DNA from: Haloplanus aerogenes
GTDB taxonomy: Archaea; Halobacteriota; Halobacteria; Halobacteriales; Haloferacaceae
DNA length: 64,000 nt
Assembly (NCBI RefSeq): GCF_003856835.1
Contig: NZ_CP034145.1
Coordinates: forward strand, 2,542,001-2,606,000
Direction: 5' to 3'
Shown: positions 34,477 through 42,229 of the stretch, in pieces
Layout of the letters: each line of letters starts with the position of its first letter
Numbering within the stretch: the stretch's first letter is position 1
Position numbers and translations under genes: made by a program
The notes under the pieces: model-generated
What the model was told of the DNA's origin: nothing
The model's input: only the letters and a program-made list of their open reading frames with translations
The model's database searches: none

Positions 34477-35219
34477 CGCTCGTTCACCTCCGCGACCGCG
34501 CTCTCGGTCCAGATGGTCAGTCGACCGGCGTGCGTGCCGGGCGCCAGATCCTCGGCGTTGACCTCCGCGGCCGTCGTCACGTCCGCGCCGGCGAGGTTGC
34601 GCGCCGCCTTCGACGGCTCCTCGCTCGTCACGAACAGGATCGACTTCGGCTCGCGGTACTTCCGACCGCGGGTCTTGCCACGTCCGGCCTTCACCGATCG
34701 GCCGTCGTCGGCGCGTTCCACGTCGGCGTGGACGCCGAGCGCTTCGAGCAGATCGACAACCTCGCGGGTCTTGACCAGATCCTCGAAGTCGTCGCTGACG
34801 ACCAGCGGAAGGTCGAGATCCTCGTCGAACTCGTGACCGCGCTCGGCCACGCGCTCGGCGTCGGTCGTCGCCGCGACGGCCGACCGGATCGCGAGTTTGC
34901 GCTCCTTGTCGTTGATTCCTTTCCCCTGGTCCTTCTCGGCTTTCGGCGGGTGCGCCTTGCGCCCGCCGACCGTCTGGGGCACGCGGCGGCCCTGCCCGTT
35001 CTCGCGGGGGACGTGGGCCATGCCGCGGCCGCTGCCGAAGGACTCCGCCGGGGTTCGCAGCCCGGCGTAGGGATCGGCACCGTACGCCTGCTTTCGGTTC
35101 GCCTGTGCGGCCAGGACGGCACGCTTGATGAGGTCCGGCCGGTAGGCCGTCTCGAAGACCTCGGGGAGGTCCACCGTGCCCGCATCCTCGCCGTTCAGAT
35201 CGCGTACTGTTGCTTGCAT
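34473..35219 (-). CDS. rpl4: 50S ribosomal protein L4 (uL4)
   Basis: A 248-residue tunnel-wall protein. It has FETAYRPDLIKRAVLAAQAN, SFGSGRGMAHVPRENGQGRR and VPQTVGGRKAHPPKAEK, the archaeal loop. It lies 3 bp after L3. Confidence 0.96.
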   Translation of the reverse strand: MQATVRDLNGEDAGTVDLPEVFETAYRPDLIKRAVLAAQANRKQAYGADPYAGLRTPAESFGSGRGMAHVPRENGQGRRVPQTVGGRKAHPPKAEKDQGKGINDKERKLAIRSAVAATTDAERVAERGHEFDEDLDLPLVVSDDFEDLVKTREVVDLLEALGVHADVERADDGRSVKAGRGKTRGRKYREPKSILFVTSEEPSKAARNLAGADVTTAAEVNAEDLAPGTHAGRLTIWTESAVAEVNER

Positions 35220-35222
35220 TGG

Positions 35223-36239
35223 TTATCCCTGGTTGGATGCGGTGGAAACGTAGCGCACCTCGGGGTCGAGGCGCGGCTGGTCGGTCGGTCGGACGGCCGG
35301 ACGGAAGCGCAGGAGGCGCTGGTCCGGGCCGGGCAGCGAGCCCTTGACGAGCGCGTACGGCCCGTCGACCTCGCCGTAGTTGACGAAGCCACCGTCGACG
35401 GTGGGCTCGTCGCCGTCGCCCATGTCGATCAGGCGCTTGTTGAGCTCCGTCCGCTGGTGGTAGCCCGTCTGGCCCTGCTGGGGGACGGTCGAGCGCACGC
35501 GGGACGGGTTCCACGGCCCGAGGTTCCCGATGCGTCGCCGCCAGCCCTGGCGGGCGTGCTTGCCTTTCCGCTTCTGGACGCCCCAGCGCTTGACGGGACC
35601 CTGGGTGCCCTTCCCCTTCGTGATGCCGCTCGCGTCCATGTACTCGCCGGCGCGGAACACGTCCGACATGGCGTGTTCGCCACCCTCCTCGAGGAGGTCG
35701 AGCGCGAAGTCGATGCGCTCGTCGAGCGAGCCACCGCCGACGCGCGTCTCCATCACGTCGGGCTTTTTCTTCGGGACGTTCGCCAGTTCGCTCGGCACCG
35801 TGTGGGTGATCATCCGCAGGTCGTCGACTTCACCGGCGTCGACGGCCTCGCGGAGCGCCTCGGCGTCCGCCTCGAAGCTGTCTTCCGCCGGCAGGTCGAG
35901 CGTGCGGTCGAGTTCCGGGTGGAACTCGTCGGTCCACACTTCGGTTGCCGGCTTCAGTCCGTACGACGTCTGTTCGTAGGCTCGCAGGGCGACTGCCCGC
36001 ATCGGTGGCGTCTCGACGACGGTCACCGGAACCGACTCCTCCATTCCTTCGCGGGGGGAGTTGGCCTCGTCGTTGACCATGACGACGTGCGTCATGCCGG
36101 CCTTGTAGCCAGCGAAGCCCTGCAGCGCAGGGGCACCATCGTCGTCGGGCCACGAGCGGATACGCGGGACTTCACTGGCCGCGCGGGTGCGCGGGCCGAA
36201 TCCCATCGAGCCTTTTCGTGGTCTGCTTGGTTGTGGCAT
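35223..36239 (-). CDS. rpl3: 50S ribosomal protein L3 (uL3)
   Basis: A 338-residue large-subunit protein. It has MPQPSRPRKGSMGFGPRTRA, GYKAGMTHVVMVNDEANSP, KGKGTQGPVKRWGVQKRKGK and the end segment. It follows the SPOUT methyltransferase gene by 4 bp, so both belong to the ribosomal operon. Confidence 0.97.
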   Translation of the reverse strand: MPQPSRPRKGSMGFGPRTRAASEVPRIRSWPDDDGAPALQGFAGYKAGMTHVVMVNDEANSPREGMEESVPVTVVETPPMRAVALRAYEQTSYGLKPATEVWTDEFHPELDRTLDLPAEDSFEADAEALREAVDAGEVDDLRMITHTVPSELANVPKKKPDVMETRVGGGSLDERIDFALDLLEEGGEHAMSDVFRAGEYMDASGITKGKGTQGPVKRWGVQKRKGKHARQGWRRRIGNLGPWNPSRVRSTVPQQGQTGYHQRTELNKRLIDMGDGDEPTVDGGFVNYGEVDGPYALVKGSLPGPDQRLLRFRPAVRPTDQPRLDPEVRYVSTASNQG

Positions 36240-36243
36240 GGAT

Positions 36244-37095
36244 TTACTCCGTGAGTGTCAGGGGCGCGAGCGACGCGAACATCGCTTCCTCCGTTCGCAC
36301 CGTCTCGCTTCCCTGTCGCGGAATCGTATTCAGCCAGAGGTCGAACCCCGGATCGGGTTCGACGCCCTCGCCGCCGCGTGCGGCTACGTCCTCGACAGCC
36401 ACGTCGAGGATGGCCGGAAGGCCGCGCCCGGGCGCCCCAAAGGCGACCGTCAGATCGCCAGCGTCGTCGATCCGCCCGACCAGTTCGGTCAGGCGACCGA
36501 CCGACAACTCCGTCCCGTGGACGGACGTGGCGATCCGAACCCCGGCGTCGGGGCGGGCCAGCGCTTCCGGCAGGTCCGCGCGTCGGATCTCGAACCCCGG
36601 CAGGGGTTCGTCGACGATCCGGGCGCGGACGGGTTCTCTCGAAGAGATCCTGATGGCGACGCGCTCCCCCTCCTCGGCCGACATTCCGTCGGGGACGAGG
36701 AGAGAGATTGGGTGTTGCAGTCCGCAATTGACCCGGACGCGGCCGTCAGGTCCGACCTCGGTCACGATTCCCTCTTGTAACGACCCCGGACGCTCGGGTC
36801 CGGAGCCGGTCCGTGACGAGACGCGAAGGGGCGGCAACACGCCGACGTACTCCAGTTCGTCCCGCGTGCCCCACACCTCGGTTTTGAGGTAGGGGGGCGT
36901 CGCGGCGTACCGCAGGACCGTCTCGACGAACCCGCCTCCCCATCGGCGCTCGCCTTCCGAATCGGGGAAGACGACCAGCCGATCCGCCCGGAACACTGTC
37001 GCCGCGCGGGCGACGTAGCCGAGTTTGCGAGTTGCCTCGCGTTTGTCCTCGGCTTCCCGGACGAGGGAAGACGGCACGAGCACGCTGAGCGTCAT
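36244..37095 (-). CDS. Putative RNA uridine N3-methyltransferase (SPOUT, DUF171/C9orf114 family)
   Basis: A 283-residue knotted (SPOUT) methyltransferase-family protein. It has TLSVLVPSSLVREAEDKREA, YVARAATVFRADRLVVFPDS, YLKTEVWGTRDELEYVGVLPP, and the C-terminal knot region GFDLWLNTIPRQGSETVRTE. A central OB-like insert is typical of the family. It likely modifies rRNA with SAM. It is the first gene of the S10 ribosomal operon, ahead of L3, a conserved archaeal arrangement. Confidence 0.88.
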   Translation of the reverse strand: MTLSVLVPSSLVREAEDKREATRKLGYVARAATVFRADRLVVFPDSEGERRWGGGFVETVLRYAATPPYLKTEVWGTRDELEYVGVLPPLRVSSRTGSGPERPGSLQEGIVTEVGPDGRVRVNCGLQHPISLLVPDGMSAEEGERVAIRISSREPVRARIVDEPLPGFEIRRADLPEALARPDAGVRIATSVHGTELSVGRLTELVGRIDDAGDLTVAFGAPGRGLPAILDVAVEDVAARGGEGVEPDPGFDLWLNTIPRQGSETVRTEEAMFASLAPLTLTE

Positions 37096-37151
37096 GCCGG
37101 GCCTTTCCGCGTCACGTCACTAGACTGTGCAAGTCGTACCGTATCCTCCGG

Positions 37152-37157
37152 TAAAAG
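37152..37157 (-). promoter_or_regulatory. Candidate TATA box of the ribosomal operon
   Basis: TTTTAC on the minus strand, 57-62 bp before the ATG at 37095. This implies a short leader. An ACGCCG-CAAAA-CGGCGT stem-loop lies further upstream at 37194-37210. Confidence 0.35.
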
Positions 37158-37278
37158 GGTAGCGAAACTCGTGGCGGGCTGTGAGGGCCTGACACGCCGC
37201 AAAACGGCGTTTCGTGGGGACGAATCGCACGGCACTGATCCCCACGCGGGCAGCGAGTTGGCCTGGATTTCGGAACGC

Positions 37279-37286
37279 TTAATTAT
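37279..37286 (+). promoter_or_regulatory. TATA box of tRNA-Gly
   Basis: TTAATTAT, 29-36 bp before the tRNA start at 37315. Confidence 0.65.
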
Positions 37287-37314
37287 CCATCCCGGTTTGG
37301 TTAGGATGCGAAGG

Positions 37315-37385
37315 GCGCTGGTAGTGTAGTGGTATCACGTGACCTTGCCATGGTCACAACCTGGGTTCAAATCCCAGCCAGCGCA
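37315..37385 (+). tRNA. tRNA-Gly (GCC)
   Basis: A 71-nucleotide tRNA. The acceptor GCGCTGG pairs with CCAGCGC plus discriminator A. The anticodon stem-loop TGACC-TTGCCAT-GGTCA reads anticodon GCC. The T arm is CTGGGTTCAAATCCCAG. CCA is not encoded and there is no intron. Confidence 0.97.
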
Positions 37386-37530
37386 TTTTCGGACTGATAC
37401 AGAACGACGAGCGAAGCGAGTCGTTTCTGCAGTCCGAAAATCATCTTCTGTGGATTTGAACGAGAGAAGACGCAGCGTCGAGCGTAGCGAGACGACCGTC
37501 TTCACGTAGTTCAACATCCCAGCAACGCCG
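37386..37530 (+). repeat. tRNA-Gly tail element: hairpins plus degenerate copy of the tRNA 3' end
   Basis: Behind the tRNA lie ACGACGAGCGAAGCGAGTCG (hairpin), then CTGTGGATTTGAAC, an inverted copy of the T arm at about 37448-37462. A GAAGACG...CGTCTTC stem follows, then GTTCAACATCCCAGCAACGC at 37509-37528. That last segment is a diverged direct copy of the tRNA 3' end GTTCAAATCCCAGCCAGCGC. A similar arrangement follows tRNA-Glu. Confidence 0.6.
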
Positions 37531-37541
37531 CAACCCGCCGA

Positions 37542-37946
37542 TCACTGCGACGGATGCGCGATAATGTGGTCGCCCTCCGCGAACCCGACCCGGTAGTACG
37601 TCTCGCCCCGCCGGAGATACACCTCAAGCCCGCCGTCCGCGCGACGTTCGATCCGATCCCGGAGGGATTCGAGCGCCGGCGACGCCTCCTCACTGTCGAC
37701 CGTGTACTCGCCGTCCTCGATCGCTGTCTCGACGATCTGCTGTTCCTCGGGAGGAAGATCCGCGAACACGATGGGGTCGATCTCCTCCCGCTCGGAGCTA
37801 GAGAGGTCGACACGTTCGAGCCAGAGTCGGGTCGGCAGGTCGGCGGTGCCGGGCGAGTCGCTGCCGCCGCTAGCGCCGAGACAGCCAGCCACGGAACCCA
37901 CGAAAGCGACACCGGCGCCCACGAGGAGCCGGCGGCGAGCCGTCAT
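37542..37946 (-). CDS. Tat-type lipoprotein, unknown function
   Basis: A 134-residue exported protein. MTARRRLLVGAGVAFVGSVA carries a twin-arginine signal and a lipobox with Cys (SVAGC) near residue 22. The mature part is acidic with LPPEEQQIVETAIEDGEYTV and ETYYRVGFAEGDHIIA. I do not recognise the domain. It is divergent from a second lipoprotein gene. Confidence 0.82.
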   Translation of the reverse strand: MTARRRLLVGAGVAFVGSVAGCLGASGGSDSPGTADLPTRLWLERVDLSSSEREEIDPIVFADLPPEEQQIVETAIEDGEYTVDSEEASPALESLRDRIERRADGGLEVYLRRGETYYRVGFAEGDHIIAHPSQ

Positions 37947-38033
37947 GGCTCACGGCACGGCCGGTACCAGTAAAACGTCTTTGCCGTGTGAGCAGGCACA
38001 GGGTCTATGCCGCTTCTACTCGAAGCATCCCCC

Positions 38034-38861
38034 ATGCCCCCCACCGTATCGCGCCGTCGACTGCTGGCGTCGAGTGCGGTCACGGTCGGGTCGCTCGCGG
38101 GATGCCTGTCAGCGTCGCCGGAGTCGGAGCCGACCACGTCACCGTCGCGCTCGCCGGACCGAACGCCGACCCGCACCGACACCGACGACGGCACGCTCCG
38201 AATCGACGCGCTGTCCGTCGCCGACTTCGTCGTGTACCCGCTCGCGGGCAACCACCCGCACGTCCACCGCCGAACGGGGACGCAGTACGTGATCGTTCGC
38301 GTCGCTACCTCGCTGGACGAGACGGCGGTCCGCGAGCGCCTGACGCTCGAACTCGACGGCGAGTCGGTGCCGCTGGCGGAACGCCAGCCCGTCCCCTGGG
38401 AGCGAGAGACGGTCGACCTCGCCTTCGCCGTCTCGAAGACGGCGACGGTCGACGAGGGGCGCGTGCTGTTCGACGGGACGGCAGTGCGGTCGCTCGCGGC
38501 CGCGACCGTCGAACGGCTGAACGACCCGCCGGTCTTCGAGGTGGCCGAGCCCTCGGTGTCGCCGACGGAGATCGAAGCGGGCCAGCGCGTCGACGCGACG
38601 GTGCGAGTCGACGTGACGAACACCGGCGGTGCCGGAACGTTCGGCGCCAGCCTCGGGAGTAGCTACCTCTCGGGATCGAAGACGCTGACGGCGACGCTCG
38701 ATGCCGGCACGGAACGGGAACTGACGGGAGAGATCAGGATCGTCGGCGGGGACGACGCACCGACTGTCAGTCTGGACTGGGGCACGGACGAGTGGACGAC
38801 GACGGTGCCGGTCGTGGGCACGGCGACCGCGGGGAGTCCCAGTCCGACGCCGACGCCGTGA
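38034..38861 (+). CDS. Tat-type lipoprotein, unknown function
   Basis: A 275-residue exported protein. SRRRLLASSAVTVGSLAGC is a twin-arginine lipoprotein signal. A Ser/Thr/Pro linker is followed by two beta-rich modules; the second (DATVRVDVTNTGGAGTFGAS) resembles CARDB/FxLYD-type beta-sandwich adhesion domains. An earlier in-frame ATG at 38007 adds nine residues that spoil the signal, so I use 38034. Confidence 0.82.
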   Translation: MPPTVSRRRLLASSAVTVGSLAGCLSASPESEPTTSPSRSPDRTPTRTDTDDGTLRIDALSVADFVVYPLAGNHPHVHRRTGTQYVIVRVATSLDETAVRERLTLELDGESVPLAERQPVPWERETVDLAFAVSKTATVDEGRVLFDGTAVRSLAAATVERLNDPPVFEVAEPSVSPTEIEAGQRVDATVRVDVTNTGGAGTFGASLGSSYLSGSKTLTATLDAGTERELTGEIRIVGGDDAPTVSLDWGTDEWTTTVPVVGTATAGSPSPTPTP

Positions 38862-38987
38862 ATCGATTCTCTCACGGTTTCGCCTCGCGATCTGAGCTGC
38901 CACTCCAAAACCCCGACACGACGGCGAGACGCGGCGACCGTCGCTGTATGACGAACCCTTTTCATCCTGACTCCCTCACCGGAGGCC

Positions 38988-39578
38988 ATGGATCGACGCG
39001 CGTTTCTGGCGGCCGCGGGCGCCAGTCTTTCGGGGCTCACTGGCTGTGGGTCGTCAGGGTCGTCTCCGTCGACTGACGAGGCGACGAGGACGGGAACGAA
39101 GACGGTGACGAGGACGGCGACACCGGAACCGACGCCCACGACCACGCCGTCGGACACGACGACGCCGTTGCCGACGCGGATACCGCCGGATCAGCGGTAC
39201 CGGCCGCAGTTACTCGACGTGGTCCTCGTCTCGACGTGGTCGGAGCCGGGCGATCTGACTGCCAATCGGATCGAGCGCGTCCAACGCGGTCAGCCGGCCG
39301 TCGTCGCGTACCGATACCGGATGCGCATCCCGCAGGGGACGGTCAATCTCAAGGAGGGGATCGACGTGCTCGACGGCGACGACCGGATCGCCCGTCGATC
39401 CCGAGACATCGACCGGTACGTCGACTCGGCGGGACTCCACACGTGGGAGGACGCGATGACGTTCGAGACGGGAAACTGGCCGGCGGGCGAGTTGACGGCG
39501 ACGGTGGCTATCGGCGAACTCCAGCTTCACCGCGTCTCCAACCGCGTGTCGACGACGTTCGAGGTTGCCGCGCCCTGA
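38988..39578 (+). CDS. Tat-type lipoprotein, unknown function
   Basis: A 196-residue exported protein. MDRRAFLAAAGASLSGLTGC is a Tat lipoprotein signal. A Thr/Pro-rich spacer (TPEPTPTTTPSDTTTPLPT) leads to a beta-rich C-terminal domain with RGQPAVVAYRYRMRIPQGT. It is the third such gene in 2 kb but not clearly homologous in sequence to the other two. No partner is visible. Confidence 0.8.
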   Translation: MDRRAFLAAAGASLSGLTGCGSSGSSPSTDEATRTGTKTVTRTATPEPTPTTTPSDTTTPLPTRIPPDQRYRPQLLDVVLVSTWSEPGDLTANRIERVQRGQPAVVAYRYRMRIPQGTVNLKEGIDVLDGDDRIARRSRDIDRYVDSAGLHTWEDAMTFETGNWPAGELTATVAIGELQLHRVSNRVSTTFEVAAP

Positions 39579-39661
39579 GCCTCGCCAGTCCCGACCACCG
39601 GTGCGCTTTTGCCCGAAGCTCACCCAGATTCGGTCGATGAAGAGATCGTCGGTGGTGCGAG

Positions 39662-41191
39662 ATGACTGACGAGGGTGGTGGCGGCGACGGTGCCGATGGG
39701 AGCCGCCTCGAACACCTTCTCGACCGCATGACCGACGGGATCTTCGGCCTCGACGCCGACTGGCGATTCACGTATCTGAACGAGACGGGGCGGTCGGTCA
39801 TCTGTGACGCCGCCGGCGAGACGTTCACGGCCGACGAACTCGTCGGGCAGAACATCTGGGACCTCTTGCCCGAGGCTCGCGAAACGACGTTCGAGGAGGA
39901 GTACCGCGAGGCGATGCGGACACAGGAGCAGACCGCGTTCGACGAGTACTACGAACCGCTCGACGTGTGGTTCGACGTGCGGGTGTACCCCTCTGAGACG
40001 GGGCTCTCGGTCTGTTTCCGCGACGTGACCGAACGTCGGCGGCAACGCGAACGGCTCCAGACCCGCGAGGCTGTGTTGCGGGAGATGTACGACGCCATCG
40101 CCGACCGCGACGCCGCGTTCGAGGAGCGGGTCGACGACCTCCTGCGGATCGGTCAGCGCGCCCTCGGAACGTCCTACGGGACGCTCTCGCGCGTCGAGGG
40201 CGACGAGTACGTCTTCGAAGTGGTTCGGTCGCCAGGCGACATCGAGGAAGGCGACGTGGTCGACCTGTCGGCGACGAACTGCGAACAGATCGTACTCGAC
40301 GAGGAGACGCTCGTCCTCGAGAACGTCGCCGAGGACGCGCCGGATCTCACCGACAAAGCAGGGTACGAGGAGTGGGGCATCAGTTGCTATCTCGGCGCGC
40401 CAGTGATCGTCGACGACGAGGTGTACGGGACCTTCTGCTTCTACGACACCGAACCCCGGACGGAGCCGTTCTCAGACTGGGAGATCACGCTCGTCGACCT
40501 GATGGGTCGGTGGGTGAGCGTCGCGCTGGAGCGCAAACTCGCTCAGGAACGCCTCCGCCACCAGAACGACCGACTCGAAAAGTTCGCGACGCTTGTCTCG
40601 CACGACCTCCGGAACCCGCTCAACGTCGCGGACGGGTGGCTCGACATCGCCAGCGAGGACTGCGAGAGCGAGGCGATCGCGAAGATCGAGGCCTCTCACG
40701 ACCGGATGCGGGCACTCATCGACGACGTACTGGCGCTGGCGCAGGCGGGGCGCACCGTCGACGAACCGACGGAACTCGACCTCGGACAGGTTGCAGCCGA
40801 CGCCTGGCAGCAGGTCCGAACCGGGAACGCCACGCTCGCCGTCGACCTCGACCACACCGTCAGCGGCGACCGATCGCGGCTCCAGCAACTGTTCGAGAAT
40901 CTGTTTCGGAACAGCGTGGAGCATGGCTCCACGACCGACCGACCGGCGACGAGCGGTATCGCCGTCGAAGTCGGCACGCTCCCCGGTGGCTTCTACGTCG
41001 AGGACGACGGCGTCGGCATCGACGCCGCCGACCACGAGCGCGTCCTCGAATTCGGCTTCTCGACGGCCGAGAACGGGACGGGTGTCGGCCTCGGCGTCGT
41101 CGAAGATATCGCCACCGCACACGGCTGGACGGTGGCCGTCACCGAGAGCGACGCGGGCGGCGCACGCTTCGAGTTCGCGAACATCACCTGA
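39662..41191 (+). CDS. PAS-GAF sensor histidine kinase
   Basis: A 509-residue cytosolic sensor kinase. It has an N-terminal PAS domain (DRMTDGIFGLDADWRFTYLN), a GAF domain (about residues 130-285, DEVYGTFCFYDTEP), and a HisKA helix with phospho-acceptor His near 314 in VSHDLRNPLNVADGW. The ATP-binding domain has an N box (FENLFRNSVEHGS), a D box (DDGVGID) and a G box (GTGVGLGVV). There is no membrane segment. No cognate receiver gene is nearby. The N box is followed by STTDRPATSG, a haloarchaeal-style insert. Confidence 0.93.
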   Translation: MTDEGGGGDGADGSRLEHLLDRMTDGIFGLDADWRFTYLNETGRSVICDAAGETFTADELVGQNIWDLLPEARETTFEEEYREAMRTQEQTAFDEYYEPLDVWFDVRVYPSETGLSVCFRDVTERRRQRERLQTREAVLREMYDAIADRDAAFEERVDDLLRIGQRALGTSYGTLSRVEGDEYVFEVVRSPGDIEEGDVVDLSATNCEQIVLDEETLVLENVAEDAPDLTDKAGYEEWGISCYLGAPVIVDDEVYGTFCFYDTEPRTEPFSDWEITLVDLMGRWVSVALERKLAQERLRHQNDRLEKFATLVSHDLRNPLNVADGWLDIASEDCESEAIAKIEASHDRMRALIDDVLALAQAGRTVDEPTELDLGQVAADAWQQVRTGNATLAVDLDHTVSGDRSRLQQLFENLFRNSVEHGSTTDRPATSGIAVEVGTLPGGFYVEDDGVGIDAADHERVLEFGFSTAENGTGVGLGVVEDIATAHGWTVAVTESDAGGARFEFANIT

Positions 41192-41214
41192 CGACCGCGA
41201 ACCGAAAAAGACGG

Positions 41215-41224
41215 ATTTATCAAT
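41215..41224 (+). promoter_or_regulatory. TATA box of tRNA-Glu
   Basis: ATTTATCAAT, 27-36 bp before the tRNA start. Confidence 0.65.
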
Positions 41225-41250
41225 AGCCCCCCCTTCGTCGAAGATGCGGC

Positions 41251-41325
41251 GCTCGGTTGGTGTAGTCCGGCCAATCATGTTGGCCTTTCGAGCCGACGAC
41301 CAGGGTTCAAATCCCTGACCGAGCA
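41251..41325 (+). tRNA. tRNA-Glu (TTC)
   Basis: A 75-nucleotide tRNA. The acceptor GCTCGGT pairs with ACCGAGC, with discriminator A. The anticodon loop CTTTCGA in GTTGGC...GCCGAC gives anticodon TTC. The T arm is CAGGGTTCAAATCCCTG. CCA is not encoded. Confidence 0.97.
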
Positions 41326-41435
41326 CTACAGCGAGCGAACGTTAGTGAGCGATCGAAGCGCACAGGGAAGGGATTTGAAGTAGAGAAACGCGAGCGGCAG
41401 CGAGGTTTCGCGTGGTTCAACTCCCTGACCGAGTA
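41326..41435 (+). repeat. tRNA-Glu tail element with a 22-base copy of the tRNA 3' end
   Basis: Behind the tRNA is CAGGGAAGGGATTTGAAG at 41363-41380, an inverted copy of the T arm. After a GC-rich spacer comes GGTTCAACTCCCTGACCGAG at 41414-41433, continuing TA. It matches the tRNA 3' end GGTTCAAATCCCTGACCGAG then CA at 20 of 22 bases. The layout is the same as behind tRNA-Gly. Confidence 0.8.
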
Positions 41436-41452
41436 CGAGCGTCTGTCCGTGC

Positions 41453-41488
41453 GGCCGTCCGAGACGGCCGATTTCTCGTCTCAATTTT
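41453..41488 (+). terminator. Stem-loop and T tract
   Basis: GGCCGTC-CGA-GACGGCC (41453-41469) is followed by CTCAATTTTTT. It is probably the end of the tRNA-Glu transcription unit. From there to the ATG at 41654 no gene was recognised. Confidence 0.5.
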
Positions 41489-41653
41489 TTAACTCTGAAA
41501 ATAAAGGCATGACTTTATCACCCGAACGGACGCAGTGCTTATCGAGTGGGTGGCCGGAGTGGCGCACCGGCCCGGTAGCGACCACGAAAGGGGGGCTCCG
41601 GACTGTCGGTCTCACTCTCGCGGCCATCGAGTCCACTGGCCAGACCAAACTCC

Positions 41654-42229
41654 ATGTCGACCCAACGATCACGCTCCCACGACCGCTCGCCGCCGGAGCG
41701 GCTATCGAAAGATACGATCTTCTCGATGCTGAGCAACCAGCGACGGCGGTACGTGCTCTACCACCTCAACCGGGAGCCCGGACCGGTCGCCTTGCGCGAC
41801 CTCGCCGAACAGATCGCGGCGTGGGAGAACGACGTGGACGTGGCGGATCTGGACTACAAACAGCGCAAGCGAGCCTACACCTCGCTCCACCAGACACACC
41901 TCCCGAAACTCGACGACGTGGGGATCGTCGACTACGACCGAGACGGCGGGACGATCACGCTCGCGGATCGGGCGAACGACCTCGATATCTACCTCGAACT
42001 CGTCGGCGAACACGACGTGCCGTGGTGTGACTTCTATCTCGGCCTGTCGGTGGTCGCGTCGCTGTTCGTTCTCGCGGCGTGGCTCGGCGTGTTTCCGTTC
42101 GTGCCGGAGTTGGCACTTGCGGGTGGGGTCGTCGTCGTCTTCGCCGCCGTCGCAGGCGTCCACTCCCATCTCGCCCGCCGAAACCACATCGGCGGCGACG
42201 ACGCGCCCATCGAGGGCCCGGAGGATTAG
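41654..42229 (+). CDS. HTH protein with two C-terminal membrane helices (DUF7344-like)
   Basis: A 191-residue protein. Residues 15-100 look like a winged helix (TIFSMLSNQRRRYVLYHLNR, TSLHQTHLPKLDDVGIVDYD), followed by two hydrophobic helices (SVVASLFVLAAWLGVFPFVP, ALAGGVVVVFAAVAGVHSHL). Such membrane-tethered HTH proteins are numerous in haloarchaea; the regulated genes are unknown. The stop overlaps the convergent SpoVR stop by 3 bases. Confidence 0.82.
   Translation: MSTQRSRSHDRSPPERLSKDTIFSMLSNQRRRYVLYHLNREPGPVALRDLAEQIAAWENDVDVADLDYKQRKRAYTSLHQTHLPKLDDVGIVDYDRDGGTITLADRANDLDIYLELVGEHDVPWCDFYLGLSVVASLFVLAAWLGVFPFVPELALAGGVVVVFAAVAGVHSHLARRNHIGGDDAPIEGPED

Noticed and set aside
37335-37517. 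A 60-codon frame ending GWDLNPGCDHGKVT
   Set aside because: It is the reverse translation of tRNA-Gly and its tail; similar false genes are common at tRNA loci.
40472-41326. A minus-strand frame starting MLGQGFEPWSSARKANMIG
   Set aside because: The start is antisense tRNA-Glu and the rest is antisense to the histidine kinase.
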